Part shown: positions 25,999 through 34,169 of the stretch, one piece after another
Numbering within the stretch: the first letter of the stretch is position 1
Layout: each line of letters opens with the position of its first letter
Source: Prolixibacter sp. NT017
GTDB lineage: Bacteria > Bacteroidota > Bacteroidia > Bacteroidales > Prolixibacteraceae
NCBI RefSeq assembly: GCF_009617875.1
Contig: NZ_BLAV01000001.1
Span: 310,001-374,000, forward strand
DNA: 64,000 nucleotides
Direction of reading: 5' to 3'
Notes under the pieces: model-generated
What the model saw: only the letters and a program-made list of their open reading frames with translations
The model's database searches: none
What the model was told of the DNA's origin: nothing
Translations under genes and position numbers: made by a program

Positions 25999-26015
25999 AA
26001 CAAAAGGTTACGAAT

Positions 26016-26117
26016 ATGAAGGAAACCTGTAAAATTATTGACTACGAATGGCTGACAAGGCCAACAGACGCTCCGTTTGCGGGTGCTAATCTGAAACCCA
26101 AAATGATTGTAACATGA
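26016..26117 (+). pseudogene. Fragment of a second cas8 5' end
   Basis: ATG at 26016 opens a 33-codon frame (ETCKIIDYEWLTRPTDAPFA...) closely matching the first ~24 residues of the intact Cas8 at 26933 (QTYKTIDYEWLIRPTGDPFA), in both protein and DNA. It then diverges and stops at 26117. The RAYT gene lies between the two copies. It is a relic of a duplicated or replaced cas8. Confidence 0.8.
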
Positions 26118-26215
26118 TACGGGAACGAACCAATTTTGTCGACGACCTGGAACGAGAGTCTTCGATATTATAAAAGCCTGTCAGGATTAGTAATAAGCGA
26201 ATTAAAGCAAGAACG

Positions 26216-26899
26216 ATGCAACAGTTTGAGCCCTTAATATACGGACAGTTTTATCACATCTACAATCATGCGGTTGGCGGACGCAATTTGTTTTGCGAAG
26301 CTAATAACTACGAGTACTTTTTGAGTTTGTATGACAAGTATATTGAACCAATAGCCGATACCTATGCGTGGGTGTTGATGAAGAATCATTTTCATACGTT
26401 GGTGAGGGTGAAGGAAAAAGAAAAGATTGGTTACTACAAAAAATTAAACTCTGACAGGTCTGACGACTCTGTCAGGTTTCAAACGACGACTGACCTTTCA
26501 GAGTTCGGAGAACCTGAAAGAGTCGACATTAATAATTTAAAACGTCCGGAGCCTGTAAAACATTTTTCGCATCTGTTTAATGCATACGGTAAATATTTGA
26601 ATAAACGTAACGAAACCCGCGGTGCCTTGTTCGAGCGCCCGTTTAAACGCAAACTGATTGACAACGAAAATTATTTGAAACAGGTTATTCTTTACATACA
26701 CAATAACCCCATACATCATGGTTTTTGTGAACATCCGATAGAATATCCGTGGAGCAGCTATCTGAGCTGCATTTCGATAAAGTCCACAAAGCTGCACCGC
26801 GATGCAGTCATCGGCTGGTTCGACAGTGAAGCTAATTTTAGGGCAATGCACAACCAAAAGGTGGAGGTGATGAAAATTGAAGAGTGGTTGGAGATGTAA
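26216..26899 (+). CDS. REP-associated tyrosine transposase (RAYT, Y1/HUH family)
   Basis: RAYTs are domesticated IS200-like single-strand transposases linked to REP repeats. The 227-aa protein has YGQFYHIYNHAVGGRNLF, MKNHFHTLVRV with the HUH pair (HFH), LFERPFKRKLIDNENYLKQV, then YIHNNPIHHGF and YPWSSYLS. Residues ~79-108 are a polar insert encoded by palindromic CTGACAG/CTGTCAG sequence. It sits alone inside the cas operon between a cas8 fragment and intact cas8, in operon orientation. Full length, so probably intact. Confidence 0.9.
   Translation: MQQFEPLIYGQFYHIYNHAVGGRNLFCEANNYEYFLSLYDKYIEPIADTYAWVLMKNHFHTLVRVKEKEKIGYYKKLNSDRSDDSVRFQTTTDLSEFGEPERVDINNLKRPEPVKHFSHLFNAYGKYLNKRNETRGALFERPFKRKLIDNENYLKQVILYIHNNPIHHGFCEHPIEYPWSSYLSCISIKSTKLHRDAVIGWFDSEANFRAMHNQKVEVMKIEEWLEM
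26449..26527 (+). repeat. REP-like palindromes inside the RAYT coding sequence
   Basis: CTCTGACAGG and CTCTGTCAGG occur as an inverted pair (26450-26476), followed by related TGACCTTTCAGAG and AACCTGAAAGAG pieces. CCTGTCAGG also occurs 31 bp before the RAYT start (26177-26185), after the array (42706-42714) and at 43477-43485. Confidence 0.5.
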
Positions 26900-26932
26900 A
26901 ATAACGAAATGAAAAAATTAAAACCTCTCAAT

Positions 26933-28345
26933 ATGAAACAAACCTACAAAACCATTGACTACGAATGGCTGATAAGGCCAACAGGCGATCCGTTTGCCGA
27001 TGCCGGTGGATTTGCTATTGAATATCTTTCGAAGCGATTCCCCGAAAAGGATATTCTGGAACTGATTGACTATGTAACAAAGATCTATGTCGAGAAATGG
27101 AAGGGGAAGATTAATGCTTTCTTTCTGAATTCGAAAATCACTCAGCCGGCTTTTAAGGGTCCGAAGAAAATAGATGAGACTTTAAAATATTTTAAGGGAC
27201 TGATTAGTGAGACAGAATTGTCGGAAATTGGTTACTGCCGCATTACCGGGCGTGAAACAAAATTATTCCCTGGGGGCAGGGATAATTCGGTAATGACCGG
27301 TTCGGGCACTTTGATTAATTTTCATCATTTTTTTCAAAAAGGAATTGCGCTTTCGAGAGAGGCTCTTATTCGGATCCATTTTGTCCCATTTGCCTGTCAA
27401 CAACTACAAGGCAAGATTATGCTATTGCAAAGCAGCGAGAAAGAATTGAGTAAACTCTTTGTTAGGCATACAGTAGAACAGAATCTTCATGAGATTGGCT
27501 TGGGGCTTTCCGACGGTGTGGCTAAATCGAATTTGAATAAACCTGCCAATGCCATTTTCGGATTTGTTGATCAGGCACTTTCTCAATTGGCAAAATTTGG
27601 TGAAGGTCATGTTTTGCCTTCGCTGACCCTTTATCATTTTACTAACTTCGGTGCTACTCCGGAAATTCAATTATACCAACTCCCCGCTAATGCATTCCTG
27701 TTTTACAGAACCTGTATGCAAGCCAGATTTAGTGAAGACTGGCAGTTATTTGTACGCTCTCATTACTTTGATGGAAAACATAAAGGGGCCAGGTATAATA
27801 GTGTGTCCGGAAAATTTGAATTGGTTAAGTCAAAGGAAACCGAAATTGTCGAACCAGGAGAATACAAAAAGTGGACGAACCCTATTTACGATAAGCTTCT
27901 GAACGCGGAAAATATTCGGAGAGACATACTTCGCTGGTCACGCAAACATCCATTTAAATTTGAAATAGTATCTATTTATCAACAAAATATTATTGGTATG
28001 AAAAAAGAAACCATTGCAAAAATCAAAGAACTGGCAGCTTTTTTGGTCAGGGAAGAAGATATTGAGAAAGCTAAAAAACGGATAAAGGCACTAGACGGAG
28101 CAAAGAATGCATCTGAGTTGCGCCGTTTTCTATTAAAGCAGGCAATTTCGCCAAACTATCAGGAAGGCAATAAGAACCCGATTATCTCAGTAAATGATTA
28201 TGTGGATTATTTGTTCCCCGATGGCTCTTATTGGGCTGAAATAAGGGACATTTTATTAATTGCTGTTTATCAGGAACTCCATGAAAAGGACTTGCTATCA
28301 GATGATTTAGAACTCGAACCGGAAAATGAAGCTATTAACGAATAA
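26933..28345 (+). CDS. cas8b1: Type I-B Cascade large subunit Cas8b1/Cst1
   Basis: The 470-aa protein is the expected large subunit of Cascade, which recognises the PAM and recruits Cas3. Evidence is position (between cas6 and cas7) and similarity to the Cst1-type: TGSGTLINFHHFFQKGIALS, LYHFTNFGATPEIQLYQLP, YRTCMQARFSEDWQLFVRSH. The start at 26933 (MKQTYKTIDYEW) is preferred over 26909 because the duplicated copy at 26016 starts at the same residue. cas7 follows after 13 bp. Subtype naming is moderately certain. Confidence 0.82.
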   Translation: MKQTYKTIDYEWLIRPTGDPFADAGGFAIEYLSKRFPEKDILELIDYVTKIYVEKWKGKINAFFLNSKITQPAFKGPKKIDETLKYFKGLISETELSEIGYCRITGRETKLFPGGRDNSVMTGSGTLINFHHFFQKGIALSREALIRIHFVPFACQQLQGKIMLLQSSEKELSKLFVRHTVEQNLHEIGLGLSDGVAKSNLNKPANAIFGFVDQALSQLAKFGEGHVLPSLTLYHFTNFGATPEIQLYQLPANAFLFYRTCMQARFSEDWQLFVRSHYFDGKHKGARYNSVSGKFELVKSKETEIVEPGEYKKWTNPIYDKLLNAENIRRDILRWSRKHPFKFEIVSIYQQNIIGMKKETIAKIKELAAFLVREEDIEKAKKRIKALDGAKNASELRRFLLKQAISPNYQEGNKNPIISVNDYVDYLFPDGSYWAEIRDILLIAVYQELHEKDLLSDDLELEPENEAINE

Positions 28346-28358
28346 AATATCTCAAAGT

Positions 28359-29456
28359 ATGAAAAATATCAAAACACAAGGATTTGTATTAATCGACGTA
28401 GATGTTGTGGCATTAAATAATGCCGGGAAAAATACGCAAAGCAATAATGATAATGCAATTGCTACCAAATCAATTCGTAAAAACGGTCGTAATTATGTAT
28501 ACGTTTCTGGGCAAGCCTGGCGCTACTGGTGGCGTGAAGCTCTGCAAAAGAACGCAAAGTGGAAGTTATCTCCGATTGTTCGTGATGGAAAAATAGCCTA
28601 TACCCATGCAAATCCATTGGAATTTCCTGATGATGATGTTTTTGGCTATATGCGCGCAGCCAAAGATGCTGAATTGGATGAAAACGGTGAACCGAAAAAG
28701 GATAAAAAGGGAAATGTGAAGATGACGAATGTAACAGTAACCCGCGTTTCGCCATTAAAGAATTCGGCTATTATATCTGCGACAAGTGTAGCTCCTGCAC
28801 AAAATTGGTCAAGTATGGCCCGTCAGGAAGGGGACGCAGTTCCTTACGAGAAACAGGAGTATTCTGCAATTATGAAAGGTATGTTTAGTCTAGATCTTTC
28901 CATGGTTGGAACCTTCTCAAATTATGATAGAACCGGGTATAAGAATTTGTCGGTATTGCTACAGGAAGAAGCGCTAAAAAGCGGAGCAAAGGAAATTGAC
29001 GATCCTTTTGTTGTTGATGCAAAGGGAAAGCCGAAAAAGCTCATTCGTCTTTCGAAAGATATGCGAATACAAAGAGCCGGGGATACAATCCAGGCGCTTA
29101 AAGTCATTAACGGTGGGGCGATGCAAACGAATAACATGGGAGATGTTACTCCAAAGTTCATCATTCTGGCTACAACAACTACCGGGAATCATCCATTCAG
29201 CCACGTGGTCAGCAACCGTGGCCAGCGCGATGAAGAAATGGTATTCAATATAGATGGTTTGATTGAGGTTTTAAAAGATTACCGGGACACCTTTGAAGGG
29301 ACAGTGTTTATCGGTCGCAGAAGCGGATTTATGGATGAAATTGCAGGGCAATTGAAAAACCTCGAAACGATGACAGATATACCTAAGGTAAAAGTGTTGC
29401 CAGTAAATGAGGCGATCGATCAGTATTGTGAGCAAATGAAATCCCAGATTGACTGA
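28359..29456 (+). CDS. cas7: Type I-B Cascade backbone protein Cas7 (Cst2/DevR)
   Basis: Cas7 forms the helical backbone on the crRNA. The 365-aa protein has the DevR/Cst2 start GFVLIDVDVVALNNAGK, the SIRKNGRNYVYVSGQAWRYW signature, YEKQEYSAIMKGMFSLDLS and GNHPFSHVVSNRG. The ATG at 28359 avoids overlap with cas8 and fits the family N-terminus. It overlaps cas5 at its stop (ATGA). Confidence 0.92.
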   Translation: MKNIKTQGFVLIDVDVVALNNAGKNTQSNNDNAIATKSIRKNGRNYVYVSGQAWRYWWREALQKNAKWKLSPIVRDGKIAYTHANPLEFPDDDVFGYMRAAKDAELDENGEPKKDKKGNVKMTNVTVTRVSPLKNSAIISATSVAPAQNWSSMARQEGDAVPYEKQEYSAIMKGMFSLDLSMVGTFSNYDRTGYKNLSVLLQEEALKSGAKEIDDPFVVDAKGKPKKLIRLSKDMRIQRAGDTIQALKVINGGAMQTNNMGDVTPKFIILATTTTGNHPFSHVVSNRGQRDEEMVFNIDGLIEVLKDYRDTFEGTVFIGRRSGFMDEIAGQLKNLETMTDIPKVKVLPVNEAIDQYCEQMKSQID

Positions 29457-30115
29457 TGAAAGCATTCCGTATTAAAATAAGCTCGTGGACATCAAGCTTC
29501 AGGTATCCGAATCTAATTTCGGGTTTCCAACCGACGCTTGAAGTTCCGCCGGTGAGTACAGTAATGGGCTTAATTAATGCAGCATCGGGGAGATATTGGG
29601 AGAACAGGGAAATAACGTTGGGATACTACTTCAGCTTTAAAATAAAGACTGTTGATTTGGAAACCATTTACCAGATAAAGGCAAACGATAAGAATTATCC
29701 GGAGGCAACAGTTAAACCGAATGTTATTCAGCGCGAGTTCCTTTATGATTGTAAGTTGTTTCTTTACCTAACCAATGAAGATTTGATTGCTGCTTTCCGG
29801 CAACCTGCTTATCAACTATTATTGGGACGTAGTGGCGATTTAGCGGGAATCGAAAGCATTGAAAAGGTGGAATTGAATGAAGTAAACAATGCCCGATTTG
29901 CAGGACAGGTTGTTCCGTTTAACGGAAACTATTTGGCTGGTCAGATTCAGGCCTTGCCTAAATACTTTTCCAACACCATTCCCAGGAGAAATCTTGGGAC
30001 GGAACCGTACTCTGTTATCTCCTGCTATAATCCGGTTCAGTCACCGTTAACCGGATATCGGCCTGACTTGGAAGAATTCGATAGTGACATTTTCTTGCAT
30101 AAATTCGAAGTATGA
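29456..30115 (+). CDS. cas5: Type I-B Cascade protein Cas5
   Basis: Cas5 holds the 5' handle of the crRNA. The 219-aa protein starts KAFRIKISSWTSSFRYPNL and contains TLEVPPVSTVMGLINAASGR, the conserved Cas5 N-terminal motif, and LLLGRSGDLAGIESIEKVEL. It is translationally coupled to cas7 (ATGA at 29456) and to cas3 (4-bp overlap at 30112). Confidence 0.93.
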   Translation: MKAFRIKISSWTSSFRYPNLISGFQPTLEVPPVSTVMGLINAASGRYWENREITLGYYFSFKIKTVDLETIYQIKANDKNYPEATVKPNVIQREFLYDCKLFLYLTNEDLIAAFRQPAYQLLLGRSGDLAGIESIEKVELNEVNNARFAGQVVPFNGNYLAGQIQALPKYFSNTIPRRNLGTEPYSVISCYNPVQSPLTGYRPDLEEFDSDIFLHKFEV

Positions 30116-32397
30116 TGTTAAGCAATCAGGAGGTTCTGGCAAAATCAGAACCTCCCGTTTTACTGAAACAGCACATTGACGAATGCTTAAATGTGTACGA
30201 ATCGCTTAGAAAAGCATTTGGGCGTTTACCAGTGGGTGATTTAAACCATTTCTGGGAGCTTGTACGTTTAGGCATCGTTTTTCACGATTTGGGAAAATCG
30301 CATTTGGGATTTCAAAAAATGCTAAAAGGAAATTCCAGAGATTGGTATCATCAGCGGCATGAGTTGTTTTCAACGCCATTTATTGATCGCTTGGATTTGC
30401 TGGAAGAGGATAAATTGCTTTTGAAACTAATTGTTGCCGGGCATCACAAAGATTTCAGTTTTCTGTTTGACCATATTCAAAAGGGGTATAAAACAGGTGA
30501 AGATATATTTTCGCTAAGCGAAGACGGGAAATTGGATTGGGAGGAAGAAACTCAAAAGTTGAATGAACGATTTATCCAATCATTCCTGAAAGAATACGAT
30601 GTATCCTTGAAACCAAGTTCGCTGGCTCTACCCATGAAATTGGTAAAGGATTATACGCGCGAGCCGATTAATTCAAACAAAACGAACTTTCAGGAATTGT
30701 TATTGGCTGCCGGCGCTTTAAAACAATGCGATCATTTGGCATCGGCCGGGATTTTTAACGTAAATGTTTTAGAAGAAAGGCATTTCGATTTTTTGTATAA
30801 TACGAATTGGGCTCCTTACTCTCACCAGAAAAAAGCATCGGAAACAAACGGAGACGTCGTCCTTACTGCTCCTACCGGTTCAGGAAAAACAGAAGCTTCG
30901 TTCATGTGGCTGCACAAACAAATGAAAGAGAACGGACAAGGACGGACTTTTTATATTCTACCATTTACGGCATCAATCAATGCCATGTTTGAGCGGCTGG
31001 ATAAAAAGATGCAAGGGCATAACGAGATTGTGGGCGTCTTACACGGGAAGTTATCGGAATATATCGAGAGTAGATTCGGCGAAGAAGAATATAGTGCAAA
31101 AAACGAGAAGTTAAAGCATGAATTAAAGGAAAGTTTTCGTGCACTGGTGCCTCCTTTAAAAGTGGCAACTCCTTTTCAGTTGTTGAAATCGATATTCGGG
31201 TTAAAAGGATTTGAGAAAGGTATTTTTGAAATGGCTGGGGGCTATTTCATATTCGATGAGATTCACGCATACGACCCCGAAGTAACTGCACAAATAAAAA
31301 TACTGATTGAATTTGCTGCTCGTTTCTTGAATGTAAAGGTTTGTTTAATGACAGCTACCTTGCCAACATTTTTAAAAAAAGAGTTTGCCGAAGCTATTGG
31401 AGAATACACCGAAATCAAAGCAGATGAAGGACTTTATCAGTCGTTCACCCGTCATCGGATTAATGTTGCCGGAGGGCTGCTTTCAGAACACATTGACGAT
31501 ATTCAAAAACGGATAGATACCGGTGATAAGGTCTTGGTGGTTTGCAATACAATAAAACAAGCACAGAATATTTACAATGATTTGCATGCCTCAAAAAAAG
31601 TGTTGCTGCATAGTGCTTTTAACGGAGTTGATCGGAATAAGAAAGAAGTAGAACTGACGTCTGACGAAGTGGAACTTCTGGTTGGAACCCAGGCTATTGA
31701 AGTGAGCCTGGATATTGATTACGATGTAATTTTTACCGAACTCGCTCCACTTGATGCCTTGTTACAACGGTTTGGACGGGTTAATCGTCACCGGGTAAAC
31801 GGATATTACCGTCCGCCATGTGATTGCATTGTTTTTTCAGAACGAAATGAAGTCGACAATTACATTTATAAAAATAAGGAAGTAATAACCAGGACACTTA
31901 GTGCATTAAGGGATATTGAATCGGGTAATTCAGGGATAATCGCAGAGGATAAACTTCAATATTATATTGATAAGGTTTATCCTAGTTGGTCGGTAAAGGA
32001 TAAGGATGATTTTGACAGGGTTTACTTCAACTTAAAAATCGCGGTTGAAGAAAATCTGGCACCCTTTATTTACGATTCACACCGGGAGGAAGAGTTCGAG
32101 AAGCAATTTGATGGAGTGAAAGTATTGCCATCAATTCTTGAGAAGGAATATCGGGAATTACTTGAATCAAACCAATTCATAAAAGCTGAATCTTTAAAAG
32201 TTTCCGTTTCAAAACGGCGGTTTATGGCGCTGAGTAACGGAGATGGTATTCGTCGGAATGTATCTGCATTTCAGTTAAAGTATAAGGATGAATTGAAAGA
32301 ACAATCTTATTACATCATAGAAAGAAAATATGATTCGGAATTAGGGTTGCAATTGGATATTGAAGAAAGAATATTATCAGATGATGTTTTTATGTGA
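30112..32397 (+). CDS. cas3: CRISPR-associated helicase-nuclease Cas3
   Basis: Cas3 unwinds and degrades the target after Cascade binding. The 761-aa protein has an N-terminal HD nuclease (VFHDLGKSHLGFQ, H57-D58; VAGHHKDFSF), Walker A APTGSGKTE (~residue 253), DEIHAYDP (~382), the LMTATLPTF motif and QRFGRVNRH as motif VI. HD and helicase are fused, as in standard type I systems. No frameshift; the effector appears intact. Confidence 0.95.
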   Translation: MMLSNQEVLAKSEPPVLLKQHIDECLNVYESLRKAFGRLPVGDLNHFWELVRLGIVFHDLGKSHLGFQKMLKGNSRDWYHQRHELFSTPFIDRLDLLEEDKLLLKLIVAGHHKDFSFLFDHIQKGYKTGEDIFSLSEDGKLDWEEETQKLNERFIQSFLKEYDVSLKPSSLALPMKLVKDYTREPINSNKTNFQELLLAAGALKQCDHLASAGIFNVNVLEERHFDFLYNTNWAPYSHQKKASETNGDVVLTAPTGSGKTEASFMWLHKQMKENGQGRTFYILPFTASINAMFERLDKKMQGHNEIVGVLHGKLSEYIESRFGEEEYSAKNEKLKHELKESFRALVPPLKVATPFQLLKSIFGLKGFEKGIFEMAGGYFIFDEIHAYDPEVTAQIKILIEFAARFLNVKVCLMTATLPTFLKKEFAEAIGEYTEIKADEGLYQSFTRHRINVAGGLLSEHIDDIQKRIDTGDKVLVVCNTIKQAQNIYNDLHASKKVLLHSAFNGVDRNKKEVELTSDEVELLVGTQAIEVSLDIDYDVIFTELAPLDALLQRFGRVNRHRVNGYYRPPCDCIVFSERNEVDNYIYKNKEVITRTLSALRDIESGNSGIIAEDKLQYYIDKVYPSWSVKDKDDFDRVYFNLKIAVEENLAPFIYDSHREEEFEKQFDGVKVLPSILEKEYRELLESNQFIKAESLKVSVSKRRFMALSNGDGIRRNVSAFQLKYKDELKEQSYYIIERKYDSELGLQLDIEERILSDDVFM

Positions 32398-32438
32398 AGT
32401 TGATCTGTATTGTGTGTCGCACCTCCGGCGCTCATGTT

Positions 32439-32479
32439 GTCAGGATGTGCCGTTGGGCTACTATCCCGTTGCTCCTGAC
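32439..32479. repeat. Inverted repeat between cas3 and the 198-aa gene
   Basis: GTCAGGA (32439-32445) and TCCTGAC (32473-32479) flank two CCGTTG motifs. An overlapping frame encoding a Cys-rich peptide exists across it but looks accidental. It is probably an intergenic repeat of the kind scattered through Bacteroidota genomes. Confidence 0.4.
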
Positions 32480-32519
32480 GAAATTTGTTTCGAAGAAATA
32501 ACCCTAACCAATAGCACCA

Positions 32520-33116
32520 ATGGAATCGAGAGAAGAAAAATACCAGTTCTATAAACGGATGGGCGAAGAGCTGGAAGCCATGAAGGAGCGGGCAGAAGCT
32601 TTTCATCTGAAGCTTTCGCAGGAACTCTTTGATTTGGTTTTTGCGTACTGGCCCGAAATGGAAGTTTACCGGACTAACCTTACTGAACCCTTGAAACAGC
32701 TGGCCGAGGAATACGCCAACGAAACAATGGAATACCTGAATACGGCCGAGGGCTATTGGTACACGGGAAGGCCGGTTGAAGGGGTAAATCCTGTGCCCAA
32801 ACCGTTGACAGAAGAGGATGCGGAAGAAAGAGTAAAAGAATATGTCCGTGAGCGTCCCGATATTACCCCTGAGGTGTTTCGGAAACTTATTTGGGAAGAT
32901 TTTGAAGAGGAAATGCGGGGAGACCATTTTGTCCATCAGGTTCACCATAAAATGAAAGAAGCGCTGACCGAATTTTATTCCGAAAACATTCTGAATCTGG
33001 AAGCCGACCATCTCCTGTTGCTCGATGACTACTTATATGTCCTGGGGGCGGGTCTCTTTGTTCAGGACTATTACAAACTGAAAGCAAAAACAAAAAAAGA
33101 CAATAACCAGACATGA
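32520..33116 (+). CDS. Uncharacterised protein in the cas operon
   Basis: The 198-aa protein lies between cas3 and cas4 on the same strand, so it is likely co-transcribed. It is strongly charged and probably helical (EEKYQFYKRMGEELEAMKER, DEERVKEYV-like acidic stretch, FRKLIWEDFEEEMRGDHFVH, HHKMKEALTEFYSENI), with no signal peptide or membrane helix. I recognise no nuclease, helicase or CARF motif. Candidate roles include a Cascade small subunit or an accessory factor, but nothing in the sequence proves it. Its reading frame is clean and the composition matches its neighbours. Confidence 0.6.
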   Translation: MESREEKYQFYKRMGEELEAMKERAEAFHLKLSQELFDLVFAYWPEMEVYRTNLTEPLKQLAEEYANETMEYLNTAEGYWYTGRPVEGVNPVPKPLTEEDAEERVKEYVRERPDITPEVFRKLIWEDFEEEMRGDHFVHQVHHKMKEALTEFYSENILNLEADHLLLLDDYLYVLGAGLFVQDYYKLKAKTKKDNNQT

Positions 33117-33171
33117 TGCATCCATTCATTCCCTCATTCCTTCATTCAATAATTCATTCATTTCATCACTT

Positions 33172-33684
33172 ATGACCATCACCGGAACCCAACTAAGTTA
33201 CTTTTTTACCTGTCACCGCAAATTGTGGCTGTTCAGTAATGGAATCAATATGGAATCGAACTCCGATTTGGTGTACGAGGGGAAATTGATTCACGAGACC
33301 AGCTATGCCCAGCGGACTGAACGCTTCAAAGAGGTGGACCTCGGCCCCGTAAAGATTGATTATTACGATACGCGCGATAAGGTTATTCATGAGGTGAAGA
33401 AATCCGACCGGTTGGAAGACACGCATGTGTGGCAGGTAAAATATTACATCTGGCTGATGGAGCAGGCAGGTATTGACGGTGTGACCGGTTTGCTGGAATA
33501 CCCCCGATTGCGACAAACGCAGGAGGTGTTGCTGAGTGAACGCGACCGGGAAGAACTGAAGAGCATTCTGACGGAAACTGAAGCCATTGCCACCGCCGAT
33601 AAATGCCCTGAGAGAATCGAACTACCCATCTGCCGGAAATGCAGCTACTACGATTTTTGTTACAGCGGAGAAGAGGGGGGATGA
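33172..33684 (+). CDS. cas4: CRISPR-associated exonuclease Cas4
   Basis: Cas4 trims prespacer ends and selects PAM-proximal fragments. The 170-aa protein has the first iron-sulfur cysteine in YFFTCHRKLW and three more in LPICRKCSYYDFCYSGE, plus RecB-like motifs DLVYEGKLIHE, KIDYYD and HEVKKSDRLEDTHVWQVKYY. It sits 55 bp after the unknown gene, behind a run of ATTCATTC-type short tandem repeats (33117-33165). Confidence 0.94.
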   Translation: MTITGTQLSYFFTCHRKLWLFSNGINMESNSDLVYEGKLIHETSYAQRTERFKEVDLGPVKIDYYDTRDKVIHEVKKSDRLEDTHVWQVKYYIWLMEQAGIDGVTGLLEYPRLRQTQEVLLSERDREELKSILTETEAIATADKCPERIELPICRKCSYYDFCYSGEEGG

Positions 33685-33686
33685 TG

Positions 33687-33738
33687 TGCTAATGGGTTAA
33701 TGTGCTAATATGCTGATGGGTTAATATGCTGATTTTAC
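33687..33738 (+). repeat. Short tandem repeats left of the four-helix-bundle gene, inverted partner at 34105-34166
   Basis: Left: degenerate tandem TGCTAATGGGTTAA / TGCTGATGGGTTAA units. Right (34105-34166): CATTAGCAAATCAGCA / CATATTAGCAAATTAA units, which are largely the reverse complement. Together they would let the intervening gene be looped out between stems. Confidence 0.6.
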
Positions 33739-33754
33739 GAATAAAGGTAATGAA

Positions 33755-34108
33755 ATGGAAAATAGAAATGTGATAGTTGAAAAGAGTGTAGATTTTGCTC
33801 TGGCAGTAATCGAATTCAGTGAAGAATTGGAACAGCGAAATAAATATGTTATTGCCAGGCAATTGTTGCGCTCAGGAACATCAATCGGTGCAAATATTCA
33901 TGAAGCGCAGTCATCGGAAAGTAGAGTTGATTTTATTCATAAACTAAAAATAGCAGCCAAAGAGGCTTGTGAAACCGAATACTGGTTAACACTATGCGAA
34001 AAAAGTCAGCATTATCCTTCATCAAAAGAACTTTATGCGCAACTACTACCGATACAAAAGCTACTAAGCAAAATAATAAGCACCGCCAAAAATAAGCGCC
34101 CCAATTAA
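33755..34108 (+). CDS. Four-helix-bundle protein (23S rRNA intervening-sequence family)
   Basis: The 117-aa protein has the S23/IVP signature: IVEKSVDFALAVIEFSEEL, YVIARQLLRSGTSIGANIHE, SSESRVDFIHKLKIAAKEAC and ETEYWLTLCEK. These small pentameric proteins occur within 23S rRNA intervening sequences and scattered in intergenic regions; function unknown. Here the gene is wedged between cas4 and cas1 and bracketed by inverted short tandem repeats, which suggests insertion as a unit rather than a cas role. Confidence 0.88.
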   Translation: MENRNVIVEKSVDFALAVIEFSEELEQRNKYVIARQLLRSGTSIGANIHEAQSSESRVDFIHKLKIAAKEACETEYWLTLCEKSQHYPSSKELYAQLLPIQKLLSKIISTAKNKRPN

Positions 34109-34169
34109 CCCATTAGCAAATCAGCAAATCAGCATATTAGCAAATTAACTCATCAGCAAATTAATTTAT

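Noticed and set aside
32381..32554. Short Cys-rich frame between cas3 and the 198-aa gene
   Set aside because: Overlaps both neighbours and runs through an inverted repeat; no support as a gene.
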